The notes: generated by a model from the sequence alone, not told the origin. A stretch of DNA of 6,322 bases from Candidatus Pacebacteria bacterium CG10_big_fil_rev_8_21_14_0_10_44_11 (GCA_002772705.1 PFDH01000016.1:1-6322), one strand, 5' to 3'; counted from the stretch's first letter, positions 1 to 6,322 are shown. Made by a program: numbers and translations.

Positions 1-410
1 TCTGTTTTGAATGCTCTGATTACTGTATCGGTTTCCCAGCCGCCGTGCCTAAAAAGTTGACCAAAAAAATAGTTTTGCCTCAAAAAAGCCAACGCTGCCC
101 AGTTGCCTGTTTCCACTCTGACCATAATTTCTTTGGCCAGCTCTGGAGTGACTCTTTCGTCGGCGTCAATATACAGTAACCAATCAGTGGCCACAGCCTT
201 CAGAGCCTCAGTTCTGAGTCTGGCAAATGACTGGTGCTTAAAAGAGATGACCTGGGCTCCTCTTTTTTCAGCTAGATCAGCAGTTGCGTCAGTTGAGCCA
301 TTATCAATCACCAGCACTTCAGTACACCACTGCAGCGTCTCTAAACAGGCTTCGATCATTAAAGCTTCATTTTTGGCAATCACCACCGCAGTCATTGAAG
401 GTTTATTCAT
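1..410 (-). CDS. Family 2 glycosyltransferase, WaaE/LgtF-like (C-terminus cut by window edge)
   Basis: Only the first 136 codons are present; the frame is open to the left edge. The N-terminus is a GT-A nucleotide-sugar binding fold. It has a beta-strand followed by IAKNE at residues 11-15, VIDNGSTD at 34-41, and the metal-binding DxD motif as IDADER at 81-86. The IDADE form, followed by an FG...GW...R.FK block (about 116-135), matches the WaaE/LgtF-like branch of family 2, which adds sugars to core or lipid-linked oligosaccharides on the cytoplasmic face. The ATG overlaps the TGA of the upstream glycosyltransferase gene as ATGA, which suggests translational coupling. A GGAAG purine stretch lies 11 nt upstream of the ATG, inside that gene. 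It appears to be a paralogue of the glycosyltransferase at 1358-2263. The family assignment is firm; donor and acceptor sugars cannot be read from sequence. Confidence 0.9.
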   Translation of the reverse strand, partial: MNKPSMTAVVIAKNEALMIEACLETLQWCTEVLVIDNGSTDATADLAEKRGAQVISFKHQSFARLRTEALKAVATDWLLYIDADERVTPELAKEIMVRVETGNWAALAFLRQNYFFGQLFRHGGWETDTVIRAFKT

Positions 411-1318
411 ATAATTGGTTGCTTCCCAAATTGACGAGTGATAAAGTGATAGGCAGCCATACTTTCCATTCTATTGTTTGAAACTAGAAAACGTAAGAGC
501 TGATTAATCACCGTTAGTTTTGTTCGCCAACCACCATATTCCCAAAAAAACAAGAGTTTATTTCTGGATTGATAGTACTGATGCAGGGCCGAACCGGAGC
601 CATCGCTAGAGCCGGCATTGAGGTGCCAAATTTTGGCCTCCGGACAAAACCCAAGACTGTAGCCAAAAGAAACAGCTTTCCGACTCAACTCAACATCTTC
701 AAAGTACATATAGTAACGTTTATCAAGTAAACCGATTTTTTCCAGCACTTCGCGTTTAATCAGCAAACAGCAGCCAGTTAAAAAATCTGGCTGACTGGCA
801 TCGTCGTATTGACCGCGGTCAACCTCATCAACTCCCCGATGAAACGCCAAGAGATTAGGCCAATCCAGACTACCACCGGCAAACCAAATCACTTTTCCTC
901 TCTCCTCAGCTAAGTAGCTTGCCCGATGAAACTCCTTATTTTCCATAAAGTAAATTTTTGGGCAGAGCAATCCAAGTTGGGGATCTGCTTCGGCTTTTTG
1001 AAGCAAAACTTCCAGAAAATCTTTTGCAACAACCGTATCGTTATTAAGCAAAACCACATAATCTGAGTTAAAAGCCTCTAAGGCATGGTGAATCCCTAAG
1101 TTGTTACCGCCGGTAAATCCTAAGTTCGATTCACTTCTGATAACTTGGGCAAAAATCGCAAAAGCAGCGGGCAAGCAATAGGGGTCTAAAGAACCATTAT
1201 CAACTATCAGTACAGTGTACTCGGCTTTAGTTAGTTCTAATCCGGACAAGCTTTTTAAACAAGCGGTGGTTAGTGGGGCAGAGTTATAGTTAACAACGAT
1301 GATTGAAATATGTGGCAC
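407..1318 (-). CDS. Family 2 glycosyltransferase, WbbL/rhamnosyltransferase-like
   Basis: This is a complete 303-aa soluble GT-A enzyme, normal length for the family. Visible motifs in order are VVNYN (8-12), VDNGS (39-43), NLGFTGGNN (65-73), LLNNDT (90-95) where NND takes the DxD position, WFAGG (145-149), DFLTGCCLLIKREV (178-191), the catalytic-region YFEDVEL (205-211), and a conserved His in IWHLNAGSS (230-238). This set is typical of the WbbL/RfbF-like group, many of which transfer rhamnose from dTDP-rhamnose to a lipid-linked acceptor. The sugar is family inference, not shown here. The start is GTG, supported by an AGAGGAGA Shine-Dalgarno 12 nt upstream, and there is no in-frame ATG near it. 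The gene follows the WaaE-like gene after 39 bp and ends in TGA, overlapping the next gene by 4 bp. It is likely the third or fourth step of a shared oligosaccharide assembly pathway. Confidence 0.93.
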   Translation of the reverse strand: MPHISIIVVNYNSAPLTTACLKSLSGLELTKAEYTVLIVDNGSLDPYCLPAAFAIFAQVIRSESNLGFTGGNNLGIHHALEAFNSDYVVLLNNDTVVAKDFLEVLLQKAEADPQLGLLCPKIYFMENKEFHRASYLAEERGKVIWFAGGSLDWPNLLAFHRGVDEVDRGQYDDASQPDFLTGCCLLIKREVLEKIGLLDKRYYMYFEDVELSRKAVSFGYSLGFCPEAKIWHLNAGSSDGSGSALHQYYQSRNKLLFFWEYGGWRTKLTVINQLLRFLVSNNRMESMAAYHFITRQFGKQPII

Positions 1319-1330
1319 AAAGCTATTATA

Positions 1331-1338
1331 TCTCCTCT
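1331..1338 (-). promoter_or_regulatory. Shine-Dalgarno deciding the GTG start of the WbbL-like gene
   Basis: Read on the minus strand this is AGAGGAGA, the strongest ribosome binding site in the window. It sits 12 nt before the GTG at 1318-1316, a slightly long spacing. With no alternative in-frame ATG nearby, it supports the GTG as the true start. Confidence 0.6.
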
Positions 1339-1357
1339 GTGATCTGATGGGAAATGA

Positions 1358-2263
1358 TTAGAACTTACCTCGGCGTCTGACTCTCCACCACCACGCCGAA
1401 AGTCCGGTTGTGTGTTGGATTTTATAATCTGCTATCCAGTAGGCCAAAGTCTGTTTCATCTCTTCTATTTGACAAAGAGTTTCGGTTAGTGTCCCAACGT
1501 CATCTTTTCTGCCCGACAACTCCCAAACCTTGAGATACGCAACAAATTGATACATGGCTTGTAAAAATGACAAAGCCACGCCATGAATACCCTCTTCAAA
1601 CCCCTTTTCTAAAAATAATCTCTTGGCTAACTCTTGATTAAAGCGGTTAATCAGCGCCGCTGACGAAAATTGCTGGACTGATGGTTTGCCTGTCGCCGCG
1701 ATTGAGGTGTATCGATCTAAACGAAGCAAGTAATCAGAAATTGACGCATAGTTGTGGTGAATGATTGCTAACTTTTGATCGGCAGGTAAATATTCAGTGT
1801 TGCCAGTAATTTCTGGTAGGCTGTGAACTGCCTCTTTCCAGGTAACGGCTGCCTTCTTGAAAAGCCTGGGTTGAAAATCTGGCCACCAGCCAGTTTTTTG
1901 GATCCACTTACCAAAAATGATATTTTTTCGGGGAATAAAAAAGCAGTTACATTCTGATTTTTGAGCAATCAGATGGCTTATCTTCTCGGCTAGATCTGGA
2001 GGTATTTCTTCATCAGCATCAAGGACAAATATCCATTGATTTTTTGCCTTGGCAATCGCAAAGTTTCTGGCCGGTTCAACATAGCCTACGTCCGGATAAA
2101 AATAGACTTTTTTGGCATATCGTTTGGCGATCGCAACCGTCCGGTCGGTGCTTTTCATGTCAACAACCACAATTTCGTCAGCAAAATTAGCAGATTTTAG
2201 GCTGCGTTCGAGTGTTTTTTCGCAGTTTTTAGTGTTAATGACCAGGCTGATTGGTAGTTTCAT
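1358..2263 (-). CDS. Family 2 glycosyltransferase, WaaE/LgtF-like
   Basis: This is a complete 301-aa protein. The N-terminal GT-A domain shows INTKN (9-13), VVVDMKSTD (32-40), a GYVEPARNFA acceptor/donor-side block (60-69), and the metal-binding LDADEE (81-86). A conserved FG...GWW....R.FK stretch (117-136) and a W...VH motif (142-147) follow. These are the hallmarks of the WaaE/LgtF branch of family 2, which adds hexoses to core or lipid-linked glycans at the inner membrane face. The C-terminal third is helical with an aromatic/hydrophobic segment (about 230-250). The protein ends in a Trp-Arg cluster (WWWRVRRRGKF, 291-301) that could hold it against the membrane. The ATG is 12 bp after the flippase stop. 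No clear Shine-Dalgarno is seen (GGAAA is 15 nt away), and the only closer upstream ATG is in a frame stopped at once. Substrate is unknown. Confidence 0.92.
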   Translation of the reverse strand: MKLPISLVINTKNCEKTLERSLKSANFADEIVVVDMKSTDRTVAIAKRYAKKVYFYPDVGYVEPARNFAIAKAKNQWIFVLDADEEIPPDLAEKISHLIAQKSECNCFFIPRKNIIFGKWIQKTGWWPDFQPRLFKKAAVTWKEAVHSLPEITGNTEYLPADQKLAIIHHNYASISDYLLRLDRYTSIAATGKPSVQQFSSAALINRFNQELAKRLFLEKGFEEGIHGVALSFLQAMYQFVAYLKVWELSGRKDDVGTLTETLCQIEEMKQTLAYWIADYKIQHTTGLSAWWWRVRRRGKF

Positions 2264-2275
2264 ACTAGTATCGTA

Positions 2276-3751
2276 TCATTTCCGGGCGTTTCTCAAAGAC
2301 GCGAACTCAAGAACGACTTTATTTTTACCTAACACCATCATCACCACGACATAGATAAAACCACTGAGCGCCATTCCCAGCAATAACTTTACCAAGCCTT
2401 GACTCCAATACTCCAGACCAAAAAACCCGACCCCAGCTAAGCAGACGCTAGCGACGGCCTGTCGCCAAATCTGTTCAACAATCTGTACGTCAACAATCTT
2501 TTTGACAAACAAGATCGGCAAGAATGAGGTCAAACTAATAATAAAGGCAGCCAACGCCACTCCGTTGTAACCATACAAATAAATCAACACTGGCGTTAAG
2601 ATCCAGGTCAAAACTGTCCAGAAACCCATCAGTTTGAGGGTAGTTGAGATATGACCAATGGCATTCAGTGTATTAGTTAGCGGGGTTGAGATTGCCCCAC
2701 CGACAATGCTGAGCGTGAAGAAAATCAAGCTGAAGGCGGCTGGTTCCCATTTGGCATAAACTGGGAAAACCGCTAACAATGGATAGACAAAAACGCTCAT
2801 GCCGGCTAGTAAAGGAAAAATCACCAAAGAAATAAAAAAGATGGCTTTTTCAATCGCTCGTTTGAGCAAATTTTTATCATGCTGTAACCGAGAAAAGATT
2901 GGAAAGGAAAGGGACATCACATTTTGAACAGTTAAATTATAGGGGTAACTTGACCAGTTCTTGGCCCAATTGATGTAGCCAAATTGAGCCAGGGGCAAGT
3001 AGTAACCCAAAGCCAGATAAAACAGTTGATCTTTAATTCGGGCTAAAAAGTCATTCAGTTGAAACTTGACACCATATCCAAGCAGTGACCTTAAAGCTGA
3101 ACGAGCAATGCCAATTTTTAGCTGCCAGCGTTGAATAAACATCATCGCAATCACACCACTAAACGACCTCATTAGAATTGCCGGTACAAAAGAAAAAGCA
3201 CCGTACCCAAGCAAGGCGGCGGTTACCAGGGTGACGTTGTAAAACAGTTGCTCAACCAACTGGGGGATAATTAACTTAGAAAACTCCAATTTGCGCTCTA
3301 GAATCAACGAAGGAATGGTTTTGATTGAAGCCAGTGGAAATGACAGACCCAAACTAACTAAAATATAGTTGCCAACTGGTCCTGTTTTTTGTGCAACCAC
3401 CCCCGACCAAGCTAAACTGACAGTGAGTAAAAAAATCAGCCAAGACAAAATCTGTTGCAAAGTAAAAGCAGTTTTGTACTCTTCGTCAGTTGGGGATTCT
3501 TTTTTTTGAATTAATGTGGCAGCCAAACCGATATCAGAAAAAAAGACCAGCAGCGCAATAATCTGATTAACTAAACCAAAAACACCAAAATCCTCCGGTC
3601 GCAGCAAAGCGCTCAGAATCAAAGCAGAAATTATGGCGATCCCGTACGAAAGGATTGTTCGGCTGAAGTACGAAACAGCACCCACAATTGACTTTCGTTT
3701 AACGGCAGCGGCTTCGAGCGCAGGCAAGGCAAAGACTTTATCTGCTGACAT
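2276..3751 (-). CDS. Polysaccharide/lipid-linked oligosaccharide flippase (MOP superfamily, Wzx/WzxC-like)
   Basis: This is a 491-aa integral membrane protein made mostly of hydrophobic helices, consistent with the 12-14 spans of MOP exporters. The diagnostic region is at residues 48-84: a helix, then LRPEDFGVFGLVNQ, then a helix and FSDIGLAATLIQKK, as in polysaccharide synthesis proteins of the WzxC type. A second half (about 300-475) repeats the pattern of paired helices. Its expected role is to move undecaprenyl-linked oligosaccharide from the cytoplasmic to the outer face of the membrane. I start it at the ATG (3751-3749), which leaves a 14-bp overlap with the preceding gene. A TTG at 3787-3785 would add 12 residues and deepen the overlap to 50 bp. 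Neither start has a good Shine-Dalgarno, though translational coupling could explain the ATG. It stops with TGA 12 bp before the next glycosyltransferase gene. Confidence 0.92.
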   Translation of the reverse strand: MSADKVFALPALEAAAVKRKSIVGAVSYFSRTILSYGIAIISALILSALLRPEDFGVFGLVNQIIALLVFFSDIGLAATLIQKKESPTDEEYKTAFTLQQILSWLIFLLTVSLAWSGVVAQKTGPVGNYILVSLGLSFPLASIKTIPSLILERKLEFSKLIIPQLVEQLFYNVTLVTAALLGYGAFSFVPAILMRSFSGVIAMMFIQRWQLKIGIARSALRSLLGYGVKFQLNDFLARIKDQLFYLALGYYLPLAQFGYINWAKNWSSYPYNLTVQNVMSLSFPIFSRLQHDKNLLKRAIEKAIFFISLVIFPLLAGMSVFVYPLLAVFPVYAKWEPAAFSLIFFTLSIVGGAISTPLTNTLNAIGHISTTLKLMGFWTVLTWILTPVLIYLYGYNGVALAAFIISLTSFLPILFVKKIVDVQIVEQIWRQAVASVCLAGVGFFGLEYWSQGLVKLLLGMALSGFIYVVVMMVLGKNKVVLEFASLRNARK

Positions 3752-5468
3752 GAAAGTAATTTCTTTTACTAACAAAGCTTTGTACAACTACCGCCAGCCC
3801 AAAAACGATTAAGCTGGCTAGACTAATTCTATCAGACCAAGCTCTGATTGGTGTCTTTAAGAAACTAATCGTGATGGATGAGTGACCTGCTGGAATTTGA
3901 GCCGAAACCAAACCTTTGTTGTCCTGAATCGGCACTGATAAACCATTAACCCTGACTTGCCAGCCAGGGTAATAACTCAGATGAACCGTGAGGGTGGTGG
4001 CGACCGAGCTCCAAACAGACCAAGTTTTTTCTTGAGTTTTGTTTAGTATGGTCTCGATCCGTTCACAGCCTTGATCGCAACTAGCTAGCTCTACCATCAC
4101 TGGGGGCTGATCGGGGAATGTTTTGGGCAGATAGTCAGGCAAAACGCTACTGAGCTCCTGACTAATTTGATAAGGGTCAGTGGTGTAGTACTTTTCGGGA
4201 TGATCTAACTGAGCCTCAGGTCTAAAATACCGAGCATTAACTAGCAGTAGCAACAATAGTAACCAAGTAAAGAACCATCTTTTAAATCTAGAGTTGACCG
4301 CATACAAACATACCGGTGAAACCAAACCAATAAAAAAACAACTAATGGACAGAAATCGCCAGGGAAATTGAACAAACTGCAGTAAACTGCTTGATTGCCA
4401 AACAAAATTTGATTTTTGGGTGGTCATCAATAAAGAAACGGCTAACAGGAGGTAAAAACTACACAGTAATGTTAACTTTTGCCAAGAAAGCTGTTGGGTG
4501 TTTTTGTATTGCCAAAATACTTGATAGCCAATCAAGAACAGACCAGCCACCAGCAGAATCAGCTGACCAAGACCAAGATAAAACGAAATACCGTCGGTCG
4601 GACCCCAAGATGAGCCACCATAGCCCCAATTATCAGCGAGAAACTGGCGTAGATACACAAAATGGATTGAGTAGTCAAAATAGCCCCCAGTCACCGTTGC
4701 TTGGACTTTGGTCAAATCTTTCTCTGCAAAGGCGGGTAACAGATAAAAAAGTGAAAGGCCAACTGCGACCAGATAAGCAAAACCAACGGTGATCATTCTT
4801 TGCCAAACAGCAAAGGAATTCAGACTTTGTCTGTGTTTAAGGTTGATCAACTGAAACCCCAAAAAAATCAAACCGATGAATAAAGAAAACGGCAGAAAAA
4901 GTAGGGTCAAGAGATTGTGTGATAAAAAGAGGACGGAGAGTGAAATAATCAAGCCAACCCATGACTTGGAGACACCGTTGAGTACTTGCCACAAGTAGTA
5001 GCTGATCCAAACAATGGCCATGATTCCCCAGATCTCACTCAGAGCGCCACGGACAAATAAATCAACGGCTCGATAAGGCGCCAGCGTCACTGAGGCGGCC
5101 ACCAGTAACCCGCCTGCTCTGCCGTACAGCTGCTTGCCTAATTTAAAACTACCTACGGCCGTGCCAAAATTAGCGATCAGCATTAACAGCTTAAAAGAGA
5201 CAATTACGGGCAGACCGGCCAAGAAGAAGAGCGCTCCCAGGTAATACGGGAGCGGACCATAAAACTCAAAAAGTGGCATCCCAAAGCCATAGCCAAAGTT
5301 TTGGCTCCATCTGACTGGAACGTGACCGTCTTGCAGCGCATTCGCCATTTCACTGATTCTGGAAACATGCAGATAATCATGTACATAGAAGATCCCGGGT
5401 CTGAAAATTGACCAGGATGATGCTAGAATTATCAAAGTCAGCCAAACAGCAACAACACTTGATTTCAT
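3738..5468 (-). CDS. PTPS-related/YfhO-like multi-spanning membrane protein, probable GT-C-type enzyme
   Basis: This is a complete 576-aa protein. An N-terminal membrane anchor (about 4-20) is followed by an external loop with the His-Asp pair of YVHDYLH (28-34) and R53-W54. Next come FYGPLPYYL (69-77), RGALSE (140-145), SHN (183-185), PWRFL (369-373) and about eleven to twelve hydrophobic segments up to residue 411. This pattern matches the family named '6-pyruvoyl-tetrahydropterin synthase related; membrane protein' (PF10131). The name is misleading: no pterin enzyme is implied, and the acidic first loop resembles GT-C glycosyltransferases. Residues about 412-545 form a soluble outer domain with DYLPK (445-449) and a beta-rich part holding YYPGW (499-503) and VNG (507-509), as in YfhO C-terminal domains. 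A last helix (548-563) follows. It is first in the operon. Its precise reaction is unknown; polymerase, transferase and glycan modifier are all possible. Confidence 0.85.
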   Translation of the reverse strand: MKSSVVAVWLTLIILASSWSIFRPGIFYVHDYLHVSRISEMANALQDGHVPVRWSQNFGYGFGMPLFEFYGPLPYYLGALFFLAGLPVIVSFKLLMLIANFGTAVGSFKLGKQLYGRAGGLLVAASVTLAPYRAVDLFVRGALSEIWGIMAIVWISYYLWQVLNGVSKSWVGLIISLSVLFLSHNLLTLLFLPFSLFIGLIFLGFQLINLKHRQSLNSFAVWQRMITVGFAYLVAVGLSLFYLLPAFAEKDLTKVQATVTGGYFDYSIHFVYLRQFLADNWGYGGSSWGPTDGISFYLGLGQLILLVAGLFLIGYQVFWQYKNTQQLSWQKLTLLCSFYLLLAVSLLMTTQKSNFVWQSSSLLQFVQFPWRFLSISCFFIGLVSPVCLYAVNSRFKRWFFTWLLLLLLLVNARYFRPEAQLDHPEKYYTTDPYQISQELSSVLPDYLPKTFPDQPPVMVELASCDQGCERIETILNKTQEKTWSVWSSVATTLTVHLSYYPGWQVRVNGLSVPIQDNKGLVSAQIPAGHSSITISFLKTPIRAWSDRISLASLIVFGLAVVVQSFVSKRNYFHVSR

Positions 5469-5470
5469 TG

Positions 5471-5483
5471 CTTACAGTATAAG
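5471..5483. repeat. Short imperfect inverted repeat over the divergent -10 elements
   Basis: CTTACA and TATAAG form 6-bp arms around a central G at 5477, with one mismatch. The repeat covers the minus-strand -10 and the plus-strand -10-like hexamer. It could be an operator, but the symmetry may arise simply from two AT-rich -10 sequences placed back to back. Confidence 0.25.
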
Positions 5484-5503
5484 ATAAAAGACTGATTCGT
5501 CAT
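5476..5503 (-). promoter_or_regulatory. Putative sigma70-type promoter of the minus-strand polysaccharide operon
   Basis: On the minus strand there is TATACT (5481-5476, five of six to the -10 consensus). It is preceded by a 16-bp spacer and ATGACG (5503-5498, four of six to the -35 consensus). Only 7 nt separate the -10 from the ATG of the membrane-protein gene, so transcription would start at or within a base or two of the start codon. No Shine-Dalgarno is visible there, which fits a leaderless message. This is a by-eye prediction. Confidence 0.4.
5478..5483 (+). promoter_or_regulatory. Possible -10 element for the LCP gene
   Basis: TATAAG matches five of six -10 consensus positions and would give a leader of about 45 nt before the LCP ATG. 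No convincing -35 hexamer lies at 15-18 bp spacing upstream, so the call is weak. Confidence 0.25.
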
Positions 5504-5521
5504 AGCATAACTAGAGAAAAC

Positions 5522-5525
5522 AGGA
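5522..5525 (+). promoter_or_regulatory. Ribosome binding site of the LCP gene
   Basis: AGGA lies 10 nt before the ATG at 5536. The later in-frame ATG at 5560 (codon 9) has no purine-rich site before it, so the first ATG is preferred. Confidence 0.45.
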
Positions 5526-5535
5526 TTTTGCTCTT

Positions 5536-6322
5536 ATGAGAATAGAACATGACAACGGCATGGCGGCTAAACAACAGCAATTGGTACCTACCGTTGATTC
5601 GGTAAAACAGCTCTTTTTTAAGGCCACTGGCCTTTCGCTCTTGTTTGCTCTTGTCTTGCTTTTGATTACCGGACTCATTTTTGGCTTGGTGCTAAGCCAA
5701 AAGCTCAGTCAGTTTTTGACCATTACGGGACTTTCTTTTAGCCAAGCAAAATCAATTGTGACCAAAGGAATCACCCAAGATCCAAAACAAACAGACGGCA
5801 AAACTATCATTCTAATTTTAGGGCTTGATCGGGTGTTAAACAAGCAGTTAGCCCAACCTTTGACCGATACAATCATCTTAGCTTCAATTGACTACAGCTC
5901 GGGTACAGTTAGACTGCTCTCGCTGCCCAGAGATTTGTGGAGTCCTGAGTATCAGACAAAAATTAACGCACTGTATGCCTATGGTCAAGATCGATATCCA
6001 AATCAACCTGAGCGGTTCTCCTCAGAAGTAATCTCGCAAATGACTGGGGCTCCGATTGATTACACGGTGGTTTTTTCGCTCCAATCAATCTCACAGTTGG
6101 TTCAAATGCTCGGTGGTTTGCAAGTAACCGTTCCAACTAGTTTTGTTGACTCAGAGTTTCCTCGCGAGGATATTGATCTTTCAACTGCCATCAGTCAGGC
6201 CGAGTTGTACCAACGCGTTGAGTTTAAACAAGGAACTGAGCTACTGTCACCAGAGCGGGTGACACAGTATATTCGCAGTCGGCATAGCCAAGGAGAGACT
6301 GGCACTGATCTTGATCGAGCTG
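5536..6322 (+). CDS. LytR-CpsA-Psr (LCP) family envelope glycopolymer ligase (C-terminus cut by window edge)
   Basis: The first 262 codons are present and the frame is open to the right edge. A short cytoplasmic N-terminus is followed by one membrane helix (about 31-53), then an outer LCP domain. The conserved LCP landmarks are all there: ILGLD (94-98), TDTI (110-113), SLPRDLW (129-135), KINALYAYG (142-150), a GGLQVTVP strand (193-200), and the YIRSR...D.DRA motif (245-262). The arginines and aspartates of these motifs bind the polyprenyl pyrophosphate and metal in known LCP enzymes, which transfer lipid-linked glycopolymers to peptidoglycan or protein. The gene is divergent from the polysaccharide operon and shares its 67-bp control region, which suggests that it attaches the polymer made by that operon. 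Any C-terminal extension is out of view. The family call is secure; the acceptor is unknown. Confidence 0.93.
   Translation, partial: MRIEHDNGMAAKQQQLVPTVDSVKQLFFKATGLSLLFALVLLLITGLIFGLVLSQKLSQFLTITGLSFSQAKSIVTKGITQDPKQTDGKTIILILGLDRVLNKQLAQPLTDTIILASIDYSSGTVRLLSLPRDLWSPEYQTKINALYAYGQDRYPNQPERFSSEVISQMTGAPIDYTVVFSLQSISQLVQMLGGLQVTVPTSFVDSEFPREDIDLSTAISQAELYQRVEFKQGTELLSPERVTQYIRSRHSQGETGTDLDRA

Noticed and set aside
103..481. Plus-strand open frames of 103 and 65 codons at the left edge
   Set aside because: They lie antisense to two glycosyltransferases with clear DxD-type motifs; the translations are shadow-like, rich in Ser, Thr and Ala.
1319..1357. Possible terminator in the 39-bp gap between two glycosyltransferase genes
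   Set aside because: No stable hairpin or following T-tract is visible on the minus strand; the gap holds a Shine-Dalgarno instead.
1768..1968. A 66-codon minus-strand frame inside the WaaE-like gene
   Set aside because: It is out of frame within a complete, motif-bearing glycosyltransferase and has no independent support.
2112..2354. An 80-codon plus-strand frame spanning the glycosyltransferase/flippase junction
   Set aside because: It is antisense to both genes and shows no motif or start signals.
3500..3507. A run of eight A on the coding strand of the flippase gene as a possible slippage or phase-variation tract
   Set aside because: Seven-base A or T runs occur in several places in the window, and this run just encodes Lys-Lys after Gln in a conserved family block, so it is not special on this evidence.
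4391..4792. A 133-codon plus-strand open frame opposite the 576-aa membrane protein gene
   Set aside because: It is fully antisense to a well-supported gene, its product is low-complexity and polar with no recognisable motif, and no promoter or ribosome binding site precedes it.
5204..5386. A 60-codon minus-strand frame within the 576-aa membrane protein gene
   Set aside because: It is a frame-shifted shadow of the conserved N-terminal region of that gene.
3738..5468. Pterin biosynthesis function for the 576-aa protein, from the family name 'PTPS-related'
   Set aside because: The protein is a multi-spanning membrane protein without the soluble PTPS fold or its metal-binding His triad; the name is historical.

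Overview
The window looks like part of a cell-surface polysaccharide assembly and attachment locus. Five adjacent genes are read on the minus strand, and one gene diverges from them on the plus strand. Every product is recognisable only at family level, so no gene symbols are given. The combination of a PTPS-related/YfhO-like giant membrane protein, a MOP flippase, several family-2 glycosyltransferases and a LytR-CpsA-Psr (LCP) protein, all tightly packed, is common in Candidate Phyla Radiation bacteria such as Microgenomates. It also occurs in some Chloroflexi and Gram-positive lineages. The taxonomic call is an inference from gene content only. Two genes end in TGA and their tryptophans are encoded by TGG, so nothing suggests the TGA=Gly code of Gracilibacteria/Absconditabacteria.

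Minus-strand layout in transcription order: a 576-aa multi-spanning membrane protein (5468-3738), overlapping by 14 bp a 491-aa flippase (3751-2276); then, after 12 bp, a WaaE-like glycosyltransferase (2263-1358); then, after 39 bp, a WbbL/rhamnosyltransferase-like glycosyltransferase with a GTG start (1318-407); then, through a 4-bp ATGA overlap, a second WaaE-like glycosyltransferase (410 to beyond position 1). The tight spacing points to one operon. No terminator is visible inside it, and it continues past the left edge.

The only real intergenic region is the 67 bp between the divergent starts (5469-5535). It holds a good minus-strand -10 element placed so close to its ATG that the transcript would be nearly leaderless. 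It also holds a plus-strand -10-like hexamer and a small imperfect inverted repeat that overlaps both. The plus-strand LCP gene starts at 5536 and runs off the right edge.

Working model (inference): the glycosyltransferases build a lipid-linked oligosaccharide on the cytoplasmic face, the flippase moves it across the membrane, the 576-aa protein acts on it outside as a GT-C-like transferase, polymerase or modifier, and the LCP protein attaches the finished polymer to the envelope. No priming phosphoglycosyltransferase and no obvious Wzy is present in the window. I see no mobile element, CRISPR array, rRNA or tRNA. No part of the window longer than 300 bases lacks a gene.
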